Origin: Sthenelais limicola
Taxonomy: Eukaryota; Annelida; Polychaeta; Phyllodocida; Sigalionidae
Assembly: GCA_942159475.1 (NCBI GenBank)
Contig: OW804098.1
Location: 80,841,178 to 80,905,177 of the forward strand
Direction: 5' to 3'
Length of the DNA: 64,000 nucleotides
In this document: positions 25,301 through 37,742 of the stretch, in pieces
How positions within the stretch are numbered: position 1 is the stretch's first letter
How the letters are laid out: each line of letters opens with the position of its first letter
Position numbers and translations under genes: made by a program
Notes under the pieces: generated by a model
Seen by the model: the letters and a program-made list of their open reading frames with translations, nothing else
Databases searched by the model: none
Told to the model about the DNA's origin: nothing

Positions 25301-26833
25301 CTTCATTGTCTGCAATAAGTCAACTTTGAGATTAACATCTTTCATATAAATGAGTAAGATGAACAGAATCGATTTTTGTTAGCGTTACCCGGAAGTTTCC
25401 CATTCATCGTGACAGGGATGTATCTTCCTAAATGGTGTGTATAAAATGCACTGTCATCAAACTCCCATTTATTATAAGGCTTTATGTCCCAAGTGTTATA
25501 TTGCACACAAGTTGACTTTCGGGGAAGAGACATGGGTATAAAGCATGTATGGCATCCCCATATCAATTGTTCTTGGATACATGAACCAATAGCTAGAGCA
25601 GTAATAGAGGCTTTATTGTACATAAGACTTAAGCCATCAGCCTAAACTACCGATGTTCTTATTATCTCACACAAATTGTTTTGTTCTTAGATGCAATTAT
25701 ATCATGCATCCTATAAACATCCTTGACCCACCACTGAAAACTGCTCTGGTATTGTGTTAATGCCCAATTACTGCACTTTTATTGCTCAAGTTGTTTACGT
25801 TCAGCAAAAGAATCTTACCAAATTTACTAATACAACAATCTGAAGTCGAATCCACAGCAGGTAAGGATTTTAATGATTACAAAATTGAGGACACACATTA
25901 GATTTTGAATCTTACTTTCCAGTGCATTCCACCTTCTTGAAATCAAAGAATACTGTACGATTTAACTTGTTATTATTTTTACTCTTGTGTGTATATATTA
26001 TAGTAAATCTACGTGAGCTTGTTCGACAGATCTACCGGTCCTAAAAGTGGTCTGTAATTTGGGAGTGTACAACCTTTTCTAATATTTTATTTGGGAAGGA
26101 AATACAAGAGATGAGTCCTATAGTTGGTCAGAGATGGGTGTGACTGAAGCTTTTATTTAATTCTTTGATAGAGAAAGGTTAAAATGTGTGTTGTTTGTTT
26201 GTTTGTTTGTATTCAATAAGCTCCCGTCATGTACAGCGATATTCTCAGCTTAAACTTAGAAAACTTAGTTTGTAATGACATGGCTAAGAGACATGGTTAT
26301 AATATGTATGCAGGCGGGGACATATCTATTGCCTGAGTTCTTACTTTTGTCAACTTTCCTAATAATTTCCTCAACAGTTTCCTGAAAGGATTCTGAAAAA
26401 GAGATACCACATTAGAGTTCGTCAATTCACTATTGATAATGTCAGTAGAAGTACTAGGTAGACATTTTGTTGGTTGGCCAGTGGGCGTAGAAACTCCCAA
26501 AACCTTTTAGGTTGTTTATTTTTCTAATTTATTTGAGTTATTTGTTATTTGAGTTATTTGAATAAATGAAATATATCAACACACAGCTGCTGTCTTTGCG
26601 GCAACACTTTCAAAACAATTGTTAAAATAAATATTCTTTAAAAGAAATTAAATGTATCATAATAATGATGATAATATGATGTGATTTAATAAAAGATCAT
26701 GCATAAGAATGATTTATGTATGCTTGATGAAAGATGAACACATGGGTGTATTGAAACAGAAAGAAATTATTTGATCAATATTACTAATTTATCTTGAGAT
26801 CTTAGGTTTCCAAATGGGGAAGTTTGTGGTCCA
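22326..26833. other. No gene recognised
   Basis: AT-rich. Contains the octamer palindrome at 24716 and a (GTTT)n run near 26193-26210. Nothing coding recognised. Confidence 0.5.
24716..24738. promoter_or_regulatory. Palindromic pair of octamer motifs
   Basis: A 23-bp perfect palindrome with an odd central base, made of AATTTGCATGA and its inverse. Each arm contains ATTTGCAT, the classical POU-domain octamer. No gene is visible nearby, so function is unknown. Confidence 0.35.
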
Positions 26834-27041
26834 TCACGGACGGTGATGGGGGCCGTCACCGTCTGTGACCGTATTTCTTCACTGATTTTCATAATGATCT
26901 TATGGGCGCAGGTTTGTTTCCCATATACCATTCGAAAGGGTTTTTATTCTTCTTTGGGATCATATGAATTTGTCTAGCATTTTATTGTTCTATTGATGAA
27001 TGAAATGACAACAATATTTTTGTGACCATCACCATCCGTGA
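26834..27041. mobile_element. Possible MITE with CACGGACGGTGATGG inverted ends
   Basis: TCACGGACGGTGATGG (26834-26849) and CCATCACCATCCGTGA (27026-27041) are inverted with one mismatch. A second inverted GGTGATGG/CCGTCACC lies within the left end. No clear target duplication. Confidence 0.45.
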
Positions 27042-28262
27042 CGTAATGCATTCAAGAGTATATTTCCAACAATTTTCATACCTAAGATGCGCCGTTTCAG
27101 AGTTTAAAAGCGCCTATCCTAGCAATTTCATTTCATTGACCTTTCCAAAAATACCAAGGGAAATCTGGATAATTTTAGGAAAGAAAGAACATCCCGAAAT
27201 CCAAGATAATGTCTGTGAGGATATTTAAATATCCTATAGTCCGTTTGAAAATGTGAGAAAATATCCTACAAAAGGAAAATGATATTCCAAAAGGAATAGT
27301 GTTGATATTTTGGAGATTTACTATTTCTCATAAATATCTTTAATGATTGGGGATCAAACACCGAGTGACTTATTACAGAGAGATTTTAGTAGAAATGATC
27401 AATGGTAGTGCTTGACTTGAGTGTTGTCCTGGTTGATTTAGATGGAGTTTTGCAATTATAATCCAATGGTATACAGTTTGGTTCTAGAGATGGCCACGCG
27501 GTTGTAATCAATGTTCATCTCGCCAGTTATTTTGTATCGATGTTAACTGGGAGTGTGGCTTTAAGTCATTGTTGCTCAAGTACCACATGCAGTACGTTGT
27601 GATCGTAGGGAAGAATTGGAATATATTAGAATATGTATTTCCATTTCCAAACAACTGTCACAGGTAGTTGCTCCGGCTATACCTGGCTATCTATTGACTA
27701 TAGTCTACCTAATTCCCTATCTTATTTTATCATACTTCATGTAAGTTTTCATTATGCAACTAACCCATTGCAAATCGCCCATATTCGTGGGATATATTAT
27801 GTAGTGTAAATGGGTGAATGTTTTAAATATAAAGCTAGAATCCCAACACAGTAAACAAGGTCTTTCTCCGCGTGAAATGGCGTTGACGATGTCCCTAGAA
27901 AGCCTGACGTATCACCAGTTTTCGAGGACCTAATCTAAATACTTGCAAACGAATGGAGATAACCTCATACCAGTAAGAATAGGCTTACTATAGTTACGCC
28001 CGATGGACACGACGCCAAACTTTACAACAATTGTTTTACTTGGAAAGGCGCAGAAAAAAATGTTGTTCTCAGTAAGATTCTAAGCTATATGTCACAGTGT
28101 AAAGCTCAGCTTATATAAGTGATAAGGTAATGGGTGGAAGTATCTGTGTACAGTGGAAACTACTATATTGTTTAGGGGAGAGTTTGAAGCTATAATGAGT
28201 TTACGGTAAAGGTGATCCAATAGAATAGGATTGAGGGATTATAGCGGAACTCCACTATAGGT
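27042..28262. other. No gene recognised
   Basis: Only short uninformative frames. Confidence 0.5.
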
Positions 28263-28470
28263 AAAAAACGGCGCCAACAGGCAAAATTCGTCGCCGACAT
28301 TTCTAAAAATTCGGAAAATTCGACATGACTAAAAATTCTAGTGGATGAGGGGGTAAAATAGGTTGTTGGCAACACATTTATTTGTTGCCAACAATTGCAA
28401 AATATCTAACTTGATTAGATATTTCGTCGCAAAAAATTCGTCGCAGCCGTTTTTGCCTGTTGTTAGAGAT
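28263..28470. mobile_element. Short inverted-repeat element abutting the 5.5-kb element
   Basis: CAACAGGCAAAA (28275-28286) and TTTTGCCTGTTG (28451-28462) are inverted, both near AAACGGC and TTCGTCGC words. At 28363-28394 a perfect 12-bp stem TTGTTGGCAACA/TGTTGCCAACAA with an 8-nt loop sits inside it. Probably a MITE remnant. Confidence 0.45.
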
Positions 28471-28779
28471 AAGGATCTAATAGGTCAGCGGCCAAGGGCC
28501 AAAAAAGCCATTATTTAAGAAGTTACCCCTACCCACCGTATAACAAGCTAAATTTGAGGTATTTTGTGTAGAATTTCATGAATTTTCCGAATCTGAAGAA
28601 AAAAATTGCCGGAAAGGTGGCGAACATTGTCAAAATGGCCTGTTTCCATGGAAACTAGTGAATTTTTTTGTATTTTAGCAAAAAATAGGTTTTTAGTGTC
28701 CCATTTCTACACTTTCATCAGTATTGTAACCAAACTTGAGAATAATACTGATGTATCTAAGGGTTATCATTTCCATTCG

Positions 28780-29700
28780 AGTCAGTGACCTTGCTCAAGG
28801 TCAAGGCCACCAAATATGAACTTGAAATGTATAAATAGCATAATTCTGGGATGTGACATCCTATTTTCTCTTATAAAAATATGGCAATAGAAGAAAATGG
28901 TAACCTAATGCATGAAAATAATAACTGACATTAGGGGAAAGAAAAATAACCCATTTTTGGTATCATTGGAATGTCTGTTGCCATGGTAACCAAGCCTCAC
29001 TTTTCATTCTATGCTAAATTTTGTGTAAATATAAATAACATACTGCAGTCTATATCTTTTGAACAATTTATTTCAAAGCTACACAATTTATACATGTGAA
29101 AGGGATCTGAGAGTACTTTCATAATATATCTTTTAATTGACCTTTGTTAAGGTCAAGGTCACCATTTTCAAGGTCAAACATCAAATTTTGGTTCAAATTT
29201 GAGTAGGTTATGTATGTATCTTAGAAACTATTTATCACTAGCGTACACAATTTATGCATGTGATAGGACACTAACATCACTTCCATGAGACATCATATGA
29301 ATGACCTTTGGTAAGGTCAAGGTCACCTAATCCAAAGTCAAACATAACATTTTTTCTTGATTTTAGATTTAGGTATATGTATCTCTGGAATTATTTATCC
29401 CTAGGTTACCCAATATGAGCATCTGATAGGGTTCTGGGAGCACAGGCATTAGATGTCTTGTCAATGACCTATGTCATGGTCAAGGTCAAGATTTCAAGGT
29501 CAAAGATCAAGTTTTGGTCCAAATTCTTGTATTAGGTAGGTTTCTCTGGAACTATTCTCCCTAGGGTACACAATTGAAATATGCGACAGGGCCCTAACAG
29601 CATTTTCATAAGACATGTTGTCAATAACCTTCATCAATGAAGGATAAGGTCACAATTATCAAGGACAAAGGTAAGATTTCTATCTGAATTTTTAATAATA
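28780..29700 (+). repeat. Left arm: ~163-bp tandem units with TCAAGGTCA
   Basis: Four to five diverged units (starting near 29053, 29213, 29379 and 29539) share the layout: Ile/Leu-codon-like AT stretch, TGACCTTNGT, AAGGTCAAGGTCACC, then TCAAGGTCAAA. TCAAGGTCA occurs at least six times. It is the extended half-site bound by monomeric nuclear receptors of the ERR and NR5A (SF-1/FTZ-F1) groups. Whether it is bound here is unknown. Confidence 0.8.
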
Positions 29701-31020
29701 ATCCCTTATAATCCCTAATAATCATCTAACACACAAGAGCTGTGAATAGAAGATGTATTTAAGCCATGATAGGTGTGCGTATCCACAAAAAGAGGGCCAG
29801 TTTTGCCTATGGCATTTGCATGGATAGATTTCAGTAGAGGAATCAGCTTTTCAAATGCATTGAATTTACTTCACTAATTTGATTGGCTGCATGGATCTAT
29901 TCAATGACAATCAATGACACTCATTTTAATGACATAGTATAGCATAGGGGGATTCTATGAGTAAGGGGTGTCAAGTGAGTAAGTATGACTGCTAGGCGAG
30001 TCTTCACCTGTAAGCCTGTTGTGGCTTCAAACCTAGATCTTGGCCGGAGTATAACCAATATTGTGCATAGATATTACACTCAATTGAGTGACATCTGACA
30101 CATTCTTTGACGCAAATTTTGCTCATTGACCAATATTACATCCTCTAGATGTTGCTCATTGACCATTGTTATACCCTCTATGCTGCTCCATGACCTCCAT
30201 CATACCTTCAATGTTGCTCCATGGTGATCTCTATACCTTTTATGCTGCTAAATAACGACCATTTTATTCCCTATAATGCTCCATGGCCCCCCTCATACCC
30301 TCTATAGGGCTCCATGGCACCCATTATACCCTCTGTGCTGCTCCATGACCACCACCATTATGCCCTCTCTGTTACTCCATAACACCCATTATACCCTCTA
30401 TGTTATTCCATGACCACCATTATATCCTCTATATAGTGCTTCATGGCCCCCATCACATCCTCTAGAGGGCTCCATGCCCCAAATTATACCCTCCATGTTA
30501 CCACATGACCCCCCATTCATAACCCCTATGCTGCTCCATGACCCCCATTATACCCTCTATGTTATTCCATGACCCCTATTATACCTTTTATATTGCTCCA
30601 TGACCAATATCATACCATCTACGATGCTCCATGACCCCATTATACCCTCTATAATGCTCCATGGCCCCCATTATACCCTCTAAGTTACTCTATGACCCCA
30701 ATGACACCCCCTATGCTGCTCCATGACCACCATTATACCCTCTATGCTGCTCCATGACCCCAATGACACCCTCTAGGCTGCTCCATGACCCCAATGACAC
30801 CCTCTAGGCTGCTCCATGGCCCCCATCATACCCTCTAACTTACTCTATGACCCCAATGACACCCTCTATGCTGCTCCAGGACCACCATTATTACCCTCTA
30901 GGCTGCTCCATGGATGACCCCAATTATACCCTCTATGTTGCTCGATGACCAACATTATACCCTCTAGGCTGCTCCATGACCCCAATTATACCATCTATGC
31001 TGCTCCATGACCCCAATTAT

Positions 31021-31170
31021 TTGTTGTTGTAACTTTTATTGCCAAACATCAAGAAATGGACCTCAGCGGAACTAAGGTCCCCATAGGTGGGAGGATTTCA
31101 AGCCCGACTGGTTGACATGGTTTTAGTGAGAGAACAATCCAACGCCAATGTGACGCCCCATGCACTATAT
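31021..31170 (-). repeat. Embedded retroelement-like fragment, copy 1
   Basis: On the minus strand it ends GGCAATAAAAGTTACAACAA with CAA repeats, resembling a LINE or SINE 3' tail after AATAAA. It is nearly identical to 31461-31610, 437 bp away, and the flanking minisatellite units match too. This points to one insertion followed by segmental duplication within the array. Confidence 0.6.
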
Positions 31171-31460
31171 TATACCATCTATGCTGCTCCATGACCCCAA
31201 TGACACCCTCTAGGCTGCTCCATGGCCCCCATCATACCCTCTAACTTACTCTATGACCCCAATGACACCCTCTAGGCTGCTCCAGGACCACCATTATACC
31301 CTCTAGGCTGCTCCATGGATGACCCCAATTATATCCTCTAGGCTGCTCCATAGATGACCCCAATTATACCCTCTATGTTGCTCCATGACCACCATTATAC
31401 CCTCTAGGCTGCTCCATGACCCCAATTATACCATCTATGCTGCTCCATGACCCCAATTAT

Positions 31461-31610
31461 TTGTTGTAACTTTTATTGCCAAACATCAAGAAATGGACCT
31501 CAGCAGAACTAAGCTCCCCATAGGTGGGAGGATTTCAAGCCCGACTGGTTGACATGGTTTTAGTGAGAGAACAATCCAACGCCAATGTGACGCCCCATGC
31601 ACTATATTAT
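31461..31610 (-). repeat. Embedded retroelement-like fragment, copy 2
   Basis: Near-identical to 31021-31170 apart from a few substitutions and one missing TTG. Both copies continue into GCACTATATTATACCATCTATG of the surrounding array. Confidence 0.6.
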
Positions 31611-33119
31611 ACCATCTATGCTGCTCCATGACCCCAATTATACCCTTTATGCTGCTCCATGACCACCGTTATACCCTCTATGCTGCTCCATGATCCCTAT
31701 CACACCCTCTCTGTTACTCCATGACCAACATTATACCCTCTATGCTGCTCCATGACCCCCATTATACCCTCTATGATGCTCCATGACTCCCATCATACCC
31801 TTTATAGGGTTCCATAGCCCCAATTATACCCTCTATGATGCTCTATAGCCACCATTATATCCTCTATAGTGCTCCATAGCCCCCATCATACCCTCTATAG
31901 GGCTCCATAGCCCCAATTATACCCACTATGATGCTCTATGACCACCATTATATCCTCTATAGTGCTCCATGGCCACCAGATCATACCCTCTATAGGGTTC
32001 CATAGCCCCAATTATACCCACTATGATGCTCTATGACCACCACCATACCTTCTGTGCTGCCCCATGACCCCCATTATACCATCTATGCTGCTCCATCACC
32101 ATCATTATACCCTCTATGACCCCCCCGCCATAATTATACATATATATAATTATTCCATATAATAATTACAGAACAAACCATACCCTCTATAGTGCTCCAT
32201 TACCACCATCATACCCTCTATAGAGCTCCATGTCACCCATTATGCCCCCTGTGCTGCTCCATGACCACCATTATGCCCTCTCTATGTTACTCCATAACAC
32301 CCATTATACCCTCTATATATATATATTATTCCATGGCCCCCATGATATCCTCTAGAGGGCTCCATAGCCCCAATTATACCCGCTATAGTGCTCCATGACC
32401 CCCATTATACCTTCTATGTTATTCCATGACCCCTATTATACCTTTTATATTGCTCCATGACCCCTATCATACCCTCTACGATGCTCTCTATGTTACTCCT
32501 TGACTCCCATTATATCCCCTACGTTGCTCCATGACCCCCATTATACCCTCTATGTTGCTCCTTGACCCCCATTATATCCTCTATGTTGTTCCATGATCAT
32601 CATTTTATCCTCCATGTTATTCCATGACCCCCATTATACCCTCTATGCTGCCCCATGGCCCCCATTACACCTTCTACACTGCTCCATGACCATCATTTTA
32701 ACCTCCATGTTACTCTTTGACCCCCATTAGAGCCTCTACGCTGCTCCATGGGCCCCATTATACCTTTTACACTGCTCCATGACCATCAGTTTACCCTCCA
32801 TCTTACTCCATGACCCCCTTAATACCCTCTATGCTGACCCCATTATGTTGCTCCATGAGTACTATTAGACCCAGTGTCCACTAAGGAGATGCCACTGGCG
32901 GCCTCATGGGAAGTGCTATAGTACCACATGAATAACCCCTCCCCCCAATCCCCCTGCTATACTATCTATGTTGCTTTATGGTCCATAAATATACTATGAT
33001 ACCCTCCATATTGTTACCAACACAGAGCTCTTGATTAAGGGAACAATATCGAGTAAGTCACATATTCAATTCATGGCATCTGAAGATACAGTGCCAACTG
33101 AAACATGCATAGTAGTAAA

Positions 33120-33960
33120 AATTAGACCTAAATTTCAGGTTTGACCTTGGAAATGGTTACCTTGACCTTGACTAAGGTTATTGACAGGGTATTTAACGAG
33201 AGGACTTTTAGAGCCCTGTCATATTATTAAATTGTGTAATCTAGAGACAAATAGTTCTGGAGATACTTAATACCACAATTTGGACCCAAATTTCATGTTT
33301 GACCTTGAAAATTATGACCTTGCCCTTGACCAAGGTCATTGACAATATATCTAATGGAAGGCCTCTCAGAGCCCTATCACATGATTAAATTATGCACCCT
33401 ACAGATAAATAGTTCCAGAGATAAATACCAAAAACTTCAATTAGTACCAAAATTTTATGTTTGACCTTGAAAATCGTGACCTTAACCTTGACATATGACA
33501 TTGACAAGATGTCTCATGGAAGGGCACTTAGAGCCCTATTACCTGCTTTAAGTATGTAGCCTGGAAATAAATTGTTACAGAGATACACATATCTATTACT
33601 GAAACTTAAACCAAAATTTGATGTTTGACCTTGGATATGGTGACCTTGACCTTGACCAAGATCATTGACAAGATGTCCGATGGAAGTGTTGCTAGTGTTC
33701 TATCACATGCATAAATTGTATACACAAGAGATAAATAGTTCCAAAGATACATACATAATACTCAAATTTGAACCAAAATTTGATGTTTGACCTTGAAAAT
33801 GGTGACCTTGACCTTGACAAAGGTCAATTAAAAGATATATTTTGAAAGTACTCTCAGATCCCTTTCACATGTATAAATTGTGTAGCTTTGAAATAAATTG
33901 TTCAAAAGATATAGACTGCAGTATGTAATTTAGATTTACACAAAATTTAGCATAGAATAC
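33120..33960 (-). repeat. Right arm: ~160-bp units inverted relative to the left arm
   Basis: Five diverged units with TGACCTTGAAAAT and GTGACCTTGACCTTGACC, the reverse complement of the left-arm units. Match to the left arm is closest at the outer unit, near 33770-33960. Confidence 0.8.
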
Positions 33961-34002
33961 AGTGGGTAGGGGTTCCCTCCCAAATTTAGCCTCTGGCCAC
34001 TG

Positions 34003-34754
34003 TACAATAAGGTATAAAAGGCTGTTTACTGATCGAGTTTATAAGGGAAATTCCTATGTATTATGAAGATCATTTCTATGAGAAAGAACCATGCACATCT
34101 GCCTTGGTAGGAACACCCGGGAAGAACAATCTAACACCCAATTACGAAGTTTCTTCCCCCTACATTCTTCTGGTTACTATATTTTAACTCTAATGGCAAA
34201 TAATTAAGGCGCATTAATTAAGAGTTAGACACACAAACTTAAATCGTTTCCTCTGGGGATCCCAATTCTCAAAGAATATCCGTTCGATAGAGTGACTGAC
34301 AGAGCAACATATTCTTGGCTATTAAGGGACAAGGACAATGCAGGTCTGCAGTAATTTATAATTCAACCACCCTCCACTATCTCCTCTGCTCTGCCGGTAC
34401 TTTCAACAATCGGAATTGAGGCCAATTTGTTTAAATTAGCAGGCTACTTCGGAGGAACCTAATGAAAATAGCCCGATGAATTAGACTCATCACGTGGATT
34501 CCATAACACCTCGAAGCATTCTCTAGCTCTGTTTGAAATTCTAATTCTTCTGAATTGCCAGAATATCTTCCATGTTCTTTGCCGTTCCTGTAGAACCTTT
34601 CACATTTTCTATGTTGAAAACTAAAATGACATTAAGCAGTGATTTGTATCGAGATCAAATTTCAGACCACAGATCAAATGCAAGGAACATGCAGAGTATT
34701 TGTTTTGTCCTGAATCAGTAAGGGTTATATATATTGAATTTTTATTCCATAATA
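34003..34754. other. No gene recognised
   Basis: Unique-looking sequence between two inverted-repeat elements. Confidence 0.5.
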
Positions 34755-35168
34755 ATATGTGATGGGTTTCAGGGAAATGAGTCATAAGTCGCAAAATTGA
34801 TATTTTTCAAAGTGTTTTTTTACAAGATCTCCTCATTGAAATGTTATGATGTTTAGACGGTTTATCCCTTACAGTCCTATGAATCCATGTCACACATTTC
34901 GTGGCATTATATTAGATATATCATTGCGTTTTGAAGGCCTTTGTATGGAGTATGTTCAGTTACTTTACTTAATTACCCATGCAGAAACATTGCAAACTTT
35001 TTTTTTTCAAAAATAAAAATATTACACTTAAAATACAGAAACACTTATTAGGTGTCCTAGTGTTTACTATCATTGGAATCAGCTTGATCTCCTCTTTTCA
35101 AATATGGTGTTATCTCAAAATCCATATTTTGCGACTTATGACTCATTTTCCTAAAACGAATCACATAT
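34755..35168. mobile_element. MITE with ~43-bp terminal inverted repeats
   Basis: GAAATGAGTCATAAGTCGCA (from 34774) and its inverse near 35125-35150 are almost perfect, and the match extends outward through GTGAT and TTT words to ATATGTGAT / ATCACATAT. AT-rich interior without a transposase. The TA-rich edge fits a Tc1/mariner-type insertion but does not prove it. Confidence 0.65.
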
Positions 35169-35524
35169 ACAGAACTGGACAAAAGCCTCTAAAAATAGAT
35201 CTTCCGACGAGCCCTAAACAATAATAAATGATGGATAATATCAAGCTTACATTTTAACAACTACATTCCGTTAAATGTTGTATTATACAGTAGTAATTAT
35301 ATTATTTCACTTTACATTTTTGCTAGGCGATATACATTATAGACTACACATTTTTACATCGATCTGTTTTTACAATTCACTTTCGTTGCGATGTATTTAT
35401 GAAAATTTGACATTGTGAGGTTTAGATTGCAGTTTACACAATTTTAGACACAGATTCTGAAGTAGCTTGTAAAACATAATATCTTAATTCTAACATATAC
35501 TGATAAACTATATCATTATTACAA

Positions 35525-35663
35525 GACCTTTGAATAAAAGTCATCCCTTATATACAGTGGATTTCTATTTTAAAATAATAATTTGATAATTAAAATTAAC
35601 ATCGATGTCTCGATCTTAGTTTGGCATTATGAACCTTTTTTCTTTAATTTTCCATTCAGTCAG
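35525..35663 (-). other. 3' UTR of the truncated minus-strand LINE
   Basis: AT-rich sequence downstream of the LINE remnant's stop codon. The precise 3' tail could not be fixed. Confidence 0.3.
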
Positions 35664-36441
35664 TTAACTCTGACTACTCTCCTCTTTTAAATATTGATCA
35701 AAATTTACATATTGTTGACGTAGAAAACGTCTAGACTCTTTTCTATTGTCCAATAATTGGGCTTCTTCTGGCAGACCATTCCATAAAGTTGTCAAACTAT
35801 ATATATATGATCTTTTAAATATCTCGTTTTTTGGGTGTGGAACCATTAACTTCTTTCCTTTTGCTAATCCTCTAATGTTTATTTTCCTATTATCCGTATT
35901 TTCCACTTTCCTCGATCGCAAGTACGCAAGGTCTAGAATATGTGACTCTCTTCTATTCTTTAATGAGGGTATATTAAGCTCTTTGTGTATTTGTATTGTA
36001 TTTGTCAGCCTTGGAAGACCGAGAATTATTTTCAGAGCAGCATTTTGAAGTGATTGAATTCTATTTAAATATTTTTGGCTAGAAGAGGAATAAAGAATAT
36101 CACCATAATCTATGTGTGGTAGGATGGTAGTTTTGTAAATAAGAAGAAGTGTTTTCTTATCACATACCTTATACAGTTTCGATAGGGCTTTGATTTTTAC
36201 TCTAATAATATTTATTTTCTTGTCTAGGAAAGTTTTATAGTTCAAATTTCGATCATACACCTAGATATTTCGACACCTAGATATTTATAATCTTTGACCG
36301 ATTCAATAATTTGACTATTTATAGAGTAGTCCGCCATGTTATGAGCGTTTGGTTTGGAACATAGTGAAACAGTTTTGCATTTTTTGGATATTATGTATAA
36401 TCGGGAATTTCCAGAATATCCAACACCATTATTTTTGTGAT
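35664..36441 (-). pseudogene. 5'-truncated, frameshifted LINE ORF2 remnant (CR1/L2-like RT C-terminus)
   Basis: On the minus strand, 36441-36270 reads as a post-RT segment with SKKCKTVSLC and KDYKYLGV. A frame change near 36255 then leads into a 198-aa open stretch with KTLLLIYKTTILPHIDYG, IQSLQNAALKIILGLP and a closing LWNGLPEEAQLL block. The same blocks occur in the same order at the C-terminus of the complete LINE at 60.3-63.2 kb, but with low identity, so this is another subfamily. The shift is explained by a tandem duplication: a 16-bp unit beginning AAATATCTAGGTGT (minus strand) occurs twice in a row. The endonuclease and RT catalytic core are absent, as expected for 5' truncation. Confidence 0.8.
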
Positions 36442-37459
36442 ATCCTTTTCCTTTTCTAAGACATTCCCTTCCATTTTCAACCGGAATGGATATGTTATAA
36501 GACAGAATTTATCTGGATTCTACTGGATCCCTGTTCATACCGTATAGTATGTATAGGAACAGTAGATTTGACAACGAGTAGGAGTATAGACAGTAAGGAG
36601 CTGCCCTTTGAACTCCTGGTATTTCTTATCAAAACATCTACCACAATTCTATTCCTTGGTTGCACGTTCGTGGACATTCACTGTGCAATAGGCCCCAGAT
36701 CTATATCTTTAGATGGCTAGTCTATGAAATTAAAATTGAAAGTCTGAACTGAAATACCAAGTGCAAAGCCATATTACTGATCTGGCACTTATAGAATTCA
36801 TGTAAACATGGTGATTTATGTAATCTTACTCTACCTCTTTGCTTTAAACTGATATAAGTTAACTGGGCCAACTTTAGCTATGTTGCAGACCCAGTTTAGA
36901 TAGAATAGAATAGAAAAGAAATATGATCAAATTGTTCATCTTATGGGAGGACTATGGACATATGGGATCATTGGGGGGTATTCTGTGGATTAAAGGGTTA
37001 GATAGATTCTAGACATGGAAATATGGAATATGAAAAGTGATAGCTTCAACCTTCCATTGGTACTGCTCTTGCCCCTCCGGTCCAAATCATTTCCTTCCCG
37101 GTCTCTTTAATCTACAACTCAACCTATACATCCTCTTCCAGCTTCCCTTACATCCCCGCCAGAAATACATCCTTCTCTTTAGCTATCACAGCCACCTACT
37201 CCTCAACCTCGTTTTAACCCACTAATTTCCTCTTCCATTTCCCTTTTTTCTTTCATTTTCATCTTAACTGGCTGGCATTTTCTTCTTTATCAGCTTCAAC
37301 CGAACTCAACTATACATTCCTATTTTATCTCCTCCAGGGACCTAAAGGGAGTAATTATAAAGGATTGAGGTTGAAAGTAAGGACGAACGAGGCATGCAAT
37401 AGGAGTCATGAAGACATGGTTACCAAACATCTGTAACTGAGATTCCTGTGTTACAGCTA
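36442..37459. other. No gene recognised; possible eroded retroelement tail near 36.9 kb
   Basis: ACTGGGCC and GACCCAGT (36860-36898) form a loose hairpin followed by (AGAAT)n, which could be another LINE 3' end. Support is weak. Confidence 0.35.
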
Positions 37460-37742
37460 GGGCCCTATTGCATAACCTATAAGTAAGGAACATTTTGTGG
37501 GAATTCCTACACTCAGATTGCGTTGCATCAGTATGGGAATTCCTACTGTGGTGATAAAAATGCGTTGTTTGTGTGTTCAACATATATCTTCCCTAAAACG
37601 CACCTCACCAGCTACTTATATTCATAATCAAAGACAACAAGCAAATGAGTAATTTCCTTGGGTCAAGTACATTTAAAATGCTCTTGTAGGTAAAGAATTC
37701 ACAGAAGAATTATTCCTTACTTAGCTTATACAACAGGGTCCA
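37460..37742. mobile_element. MITE with GGGCCCTATTGCATAA-type ends
   Basis: Left end GGCCCTATTGCATAACCTAT then AAGTAAGGAA; right end TTCCTTACTTAGCTTATACA then ACAGGGTCC. They are inverted with a few mismatches over 30 bp. The interior repeats GGGAATTCCTAC. No transposase. Confidence 0.65.

Larger units (their letters stand above)
30130..32850 (+). repeat. 31-bp minisatellite (CTCCATGACC..ATTATACCCTCTATGCTG)
   Basis: Roughly 80 imperfect copies of a 31-bp unit: CTCCATGACC, then CCCATTATACCCTCTATGCTG or close variants. It is interrupted by two ~150-bp inserts (31021 and 31461) and an AT-rich patch near 32140. Units abut one another, so this is no CRISPR array. Confidence 0.92.
28486..34002. 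mobile_element. 5.5-kb non-autonomous element with long inverted arms around a minisatellite
   Basis: The outer ends are CAGCGGCC (left) and GGCCACTG (right), then ACCCCTACCCAC on both sides in inverse orientation. Long inverted arms follow: the segment around CATACTGCAGTCTATATC at 29040 recurs inverted at 33930. About 450 bp of the left arm (28545-29005) is missing from the right arm. The centre is a 31-bp minisatellite. CAGYGG termini resemble hAT ends, but an 8-bp duplication was not found (TAATAGGT versus ACAATAAGGT, with an indel), so the superfamily is open. No transposase frame is present. Confidence 0.6.

Noticed and set aside
30130..32850. CRISPR-like regular spacing of a short repeat
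   Set aside because: The 31-bp units are contiguous with no unique spacers, and the surrounding DNA is eukaryotic.
34979..35224. 81-codon ORF overlapping the 34.8-kb MITE
   Set aside because: It runs through the element's terminal repeat and has no motif.
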